This document shows, piece after piece, positions 60,286-64,000 of a stretch of 64,000 bases of DNA. Position numbers and translations under genes: made by a program. The stretch is taken from positions 22,430,730 to 22,494,729 of the forward strand of contig OZ007572.1 of NCBI GenBank assembly GCA_963931925.1, in the 5' to 3' direction. This stretch comes from Onchidella celtica (lineage: Eukaryota > Mollusca > Gastropoda > Systellommatophora > Onchidiidae). Each line of letters opens with the position of its first letter. Within the stretch, counting starts at the first letter, position 1. The notes below the pieces were generated by a model. That model was not told the DNA's origin. It saw nothing but the letters and a program-made list of their open reading frames with translations, and did not search any database.

Positions 60286-60700
60286 TGACTGACGTTCATT
60301 TATTTGTGGTACTCGTGTAGGGACTGGTTCTGTACTATGCTCAAGTCTGGCTTGACTCCAAAACAAGCGGTGCATAAAGATCATCGATATATGCTGTTTT
60401 CTGTGCAAGGAATATTTTCGTGATTGATGTACATTTATGGTGGTACACGAGAAGGGATTGGTTCTGTAAGCCATGCTAAAGTCCACCTAGATTCCAAAAT
60501 ATGCGGTATAGATGTGTATAAAGATCAGAGTTGTACACTGCCCTCTGTGCAAAGAGTATTAACCTAGGACTGTTATTGTTAGAGTGAAGTCCACTTAGCA
60601 CTCTGAAACAAACGGTATAGTCGTGCATAAAGATCTTCGATGTATACTGTCTACCGTGCAAAGAATATTATATTAACCCAGGTCTGTTTTTGTTAAGAGT
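60286..60700 (+). repeat. Degenerate tandem repeat, ~115-145 bp unit, ~3 copies
   Basis: CAAGCGGTGCATAAAGATC-like, a TGYATACTGYY-like segment and TGTGCAAAGARTATT recur at about 60365-60413, 60500-60560 and 60610-60670. The first two also share GGGAYTGGTTCTGTA. Divergence is high. Confidence 0.82.
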
Positions 60701-63594
60701 GAAGCACATTGAAAGAGCTGCCGTTTTCAGAGTTAAACAATGCGCGAAAACATTTTTGCTCTCTCTCACAATTTGAGCTGTTTTGTGACTGGGCACGACA
60801 CAGAACTATGCCCTTAATTGTATACAGTGCATTCAGATTCACAACTGTGTCCATGTTAATGAAAATTTAATGTGTTCATGCCGCATTACGCTGCACCCTG
60901 ATTCGTATCGCTGACCACGGTAATTTCTGCGAGATTCGCCCGTGCTTTTTCGCGTCGAGGCTATTAAATCGATAGAGATGATTTTCGCTGATGTGCTGAA
61001 TTGTCTCAAGTGCTTGTGAATCATTTTATGGTGATTTTTATCGTGCGGGAAGTTAAATTCATTTTATGGCTCGTTGTATTTTAGTTCCAAATAATCATTT
61101 TTTTAAAAATCAACAGGCGGTTGAACTTGTTACGCATTTGACGCTGGCCGTTTGTGTATAATTATTTCCTTTGGGACATCCTGTCAGCAGTTCAGCTGTT
61201 CTGTTCCAGTGCTCTGATCAGGTTTTGTCATTGTCATCTGACTTTAAGCGTAGTTTGCGGCCGATTAATATTGTGTTGACGATGAGGAAGTAAAATCAAC
61301 ATTTTTATCTGCCGGCAGTGCTGATGATTTTTGTTAATGATTAAGCTGCGTATGGTTACAGGACGTAACGCACTTCTGCCTTTGGGTAGCCTGGATATCA
61401 GTGGGTGTGAATGATTTTGTACACTCATTTTTCTCAGCTTATTCCCACTGATTAGGACTTCCGTGTTCAGGTGAATTGTATAAACTATACAATGTTTTGA
61501 GGATGAAGCGATTTGTTCGGGGACTGTACTGTATTATATTAAAAACTTATGCTACTGTGTGGTCAGTATTATGTTGTTAGTATTTAACAAGCCAATGGTA
61601 TTGGTAGGATCGTTTTTGTTTTTTTTTAATATCATGTATTATGTGATTTTCAGTTTGGAAGAAGAAAGCAAGCTCTCTGTTGATATTATGAGGAAGATTG
61701 CATTATATCTCTGCTTCACTGTCTATGAATTTCATTGAAATTGAAAATCTTGAGAAGGGGGAGTTAGTGTGGGGGTTAGTAAGATTAAGAAGATATGTGA
61801 CGTTTACTGAGGCACGATTTTGTTTATTCCAACCGGTTGGTGACCTACGTTTGCGATTCAAGGACGTTGTCATAATGTCAATTACTCATTAGTCTCGCCT
61901 CGTCTACCTGATTGCTAACGGTGTGCAGCCGAAATGCACATGCGCATTAAACATTAAATCGGTAATGGCACCACCTGGTATTCATATTCTATCGTGAGGC
62001 AGCACAGTACAGCTCACTCCAGCGCGTGTCAATGTCGTAATATCGATTTGAAAATTGTTTTCGCTACGTCATGTCTGACTCTGAAGGATGGGATTGGTTT
62101 GGCAGCCTGGGCTTCAAGTTGTCATACCAGCTCAGCCAGTTGATTCATTGTGGAATATGAGTATCTCTAGCCATCGCTGGAGTTTTTCAGAAATGAGGAT
62201 GTGGTCTTTGGATTTGGCCGTGAGATAGATCAAAGATTTCCACACGTTGTTTTTTTTTTTTTCTGGACACTGTTTTAGCACATTTTAGTTTAAGGAACCA
62301 TTTTTTTGTCTGATATTTTGATCTGTTATCGAAATCAGTCGTATTTCATGTATTATTTTTGTGTATGTGCGTGTGTTATCGTTCTGTAGAGGAATGTAAT
62401 AGTTCGGTGCCCGCAGATAAACAAACACACTTACAGAACTTGTCCAATAATAGCAAACAAAGCTGTGTAAAAACACATTATAGTCCCCACATAGACCTAC
62501 ATACTGTTTAACTGGCAGCTTTACACGTACACAAGTAGCATGTGCTGAACATTGAAGTAAGCACACAACAAATACACACATATAACATAGACATAATTAT
62601 GGGCATTATCATTTTGTCATCACGAAAGTCGATTTTTAGACATAATTATTATGGTCGTTAAGTTTTCTCCGGGACACAGTGCACAACATTGCACCAGCTC
62701 GGAAGACAGCTGCTGCAGTGAGGGTAAAGAGATGCGTCAGTGCCGTCTTAACGCATGGGCATACTAGCCAGTTGTCCAGGGGCCCTATGCATACAAATTT
62801 ACATTATAATTAGTTTTTTAAACGAGGGGAGAAAATCCCGCAGCAGCCTGTTGCTTTGCCCGGGGGCCTATAATGATGTTAAGACAGCCCTGAGATGCAT
62901 ATACAGTATAGATACCCCTAATTTTTTTTTATTATCTATTTTTAGTCTGTCCCTGGGACATCACTTTTTACTGTTGCGAATGCGTTGACGTAATTGACAG
63001 TAGATAAACTAAAGCAAAAAAATGAAAAATTAACTTGAAGCACACGGTTTGTTTCAAGTCTATGAGTATGGTCCGGCATTTCAGGACTGTCAGTAAATGA
63101 ATAATGTACCGAAGAGGTGCTCATCAATACAGTTGAGTTAGCCTCGCTAAACCACTCAGCTTATGCTCTCCGGAATTTCCCAGTGATATGCGTCGCCTAT
63201 AGTATGATGCGCAAGTTGACGCTACTTGAAAAGACCTTTTAAAAATCGAGGTCAGTTATTGTCAGCAGTCAGTTAGGTATTGATTTTTCTTTCCCTCCGC
63301 TCTCATCCATTTTTATGAATGATCGCACATGTGGCGCGGTACTTAGACAGCACACACAGTAAGCAAAGAGGATGAGCACACAATTTTGCTCACACACAAA
63401 AGCACGCGCGCACGTGTAGACACTTTTCCCACGCCACACCTGATCACAGACGACCAGATACGTGTTAAACCCCCGTGCGGTGTTTGCACAGCTTGAGCCA
63501 TTTTTCAGTGTTTGGAATCAGCAGGGTCGGGCTTGACTTGTGTTTAGCTTTTTATGGTTTTGCGCGTTATTATTTTGTCGAACTTAAGTTTTTC

Positions 63595-63597
<3 letters not shown>
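60701..63597. other. No gene seen
   Basis: Unique AT-rich sequence with T/A homopolymers. No exon, repeat family or inverted end could be supported. Confidence 0.45.
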
Positions 63598-63625
<28 letters not shown>

Positions 63626-63866
63626 TTCGCTCTTTCTCTCTCTCTCTCTCTCTCTCTCACACACTCTTTCTCTCTATGTCTCTTTCTCTCGTCTCTCTCT
63701 CTTTCTCTCTCTCTCCCTCCTCCTCTCCCTCCCTTGCTTTCTCTGTCTCTCTCCATCTCACACCCTTTCCCATCCCTCCATGTCATTCTCTCTCTTTTCT
63801 CTCTCTCTTTCTTTCTCTCTCTCCGTCTCTGTCTCTTCCCCCCCCCCCCTCTCTTTCTTTCTGTTT
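63598..63866. repeat. CT-rich microsatellite block
   Basis: Imperfect (CT)n with CAC, CCC and TTTC interruptions and an 11-base C run near 63839. Long frames on both strands are repeat translations. Confidence 0.97.
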
Positions 63867-64000
63867 TCAAATGAACTACTTCCTGGCAAGATCTTATCTC
63901 TGATAAACTGAAGGTCGCCTGTTCCAGTGATACACTGACCTGACATTTGAAATTCCAGGCTTTGCTCTCCATTTCTCCAACCCACCCCCTCCTTCATACT

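Overview
This window looks like intergenic or deep-intronic DNA from an animal nuclear genome, most likely a marine invertebrate and probably a mollusc. The inference rests on several things: AT-rich, stop-dense sequence; very many (CT)n, (TCTG)n, (ATCT)n and (ATCC)n microsatellites; frequent pure C or G runs of 10-18 bases; tRNA-type SINEs; MITEs; and one decayed Mutator-like DNA transposon. No operons, bacterial gene density, rRNA, CRISPR array or intact conserved host protein can be seen. Nearly all longer reading frames are Ser/Leu, Arg/Glu or His-Pro translations of simple repeats. The taxonomic guess is not proven.

Layout. 1-9.6 kb: unannotated DNA with a small TIR element at 2.5 kb, a SINE tail at 2.1 kb and two large pyrimidine microsatellites (3.5 and 4.7 kb). 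9.6-10.0 kb: a symmetric ATCT/ATCC/ATCT array. 11.25 kb: two CCAAT-type motifs exactly 40 bp apart. 13.1-13.5 kb: a minus-strand SINE bounded by a 15-bp target-site duplication, with a 32-bp perfect hairpin at its 5' end. 16-33 kb: degenerate short tandem duplications, microsatellites and dispersed repeats, ending in a near-identical 105-bp triplication with poly-G heads. 35 kb: a possible exon with a good splice donor, then a hAT-type MITE. 38.96-41.35 kb: the best-defined object, a 2.39-kb Mutator-like element (MULE) with an 8-bp target duplication, three sub-repeats in each terminus, and a FLYWCH/MULE transposase broken by two stops and two frameshifts. 42-48 kb: a second SINE copy, a second hAT MITE, tandem duplications and microsatellites. 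50-61 kb: tandem duplications and two more copies of the 2.5-kb TIR element, one interrupted by a 500-bp insertion whose empty site is preserved in the paralogous copy. 63.6 kb: CT-rich satellite.

No working gene system is visible. What can be read is transposon biology: one dead autonomous MULE, several non-autonomous families present in two or three copies each, one nested insertion, and many local 70-200 bp duplications. Claims about a host gene are weak and marked as such.
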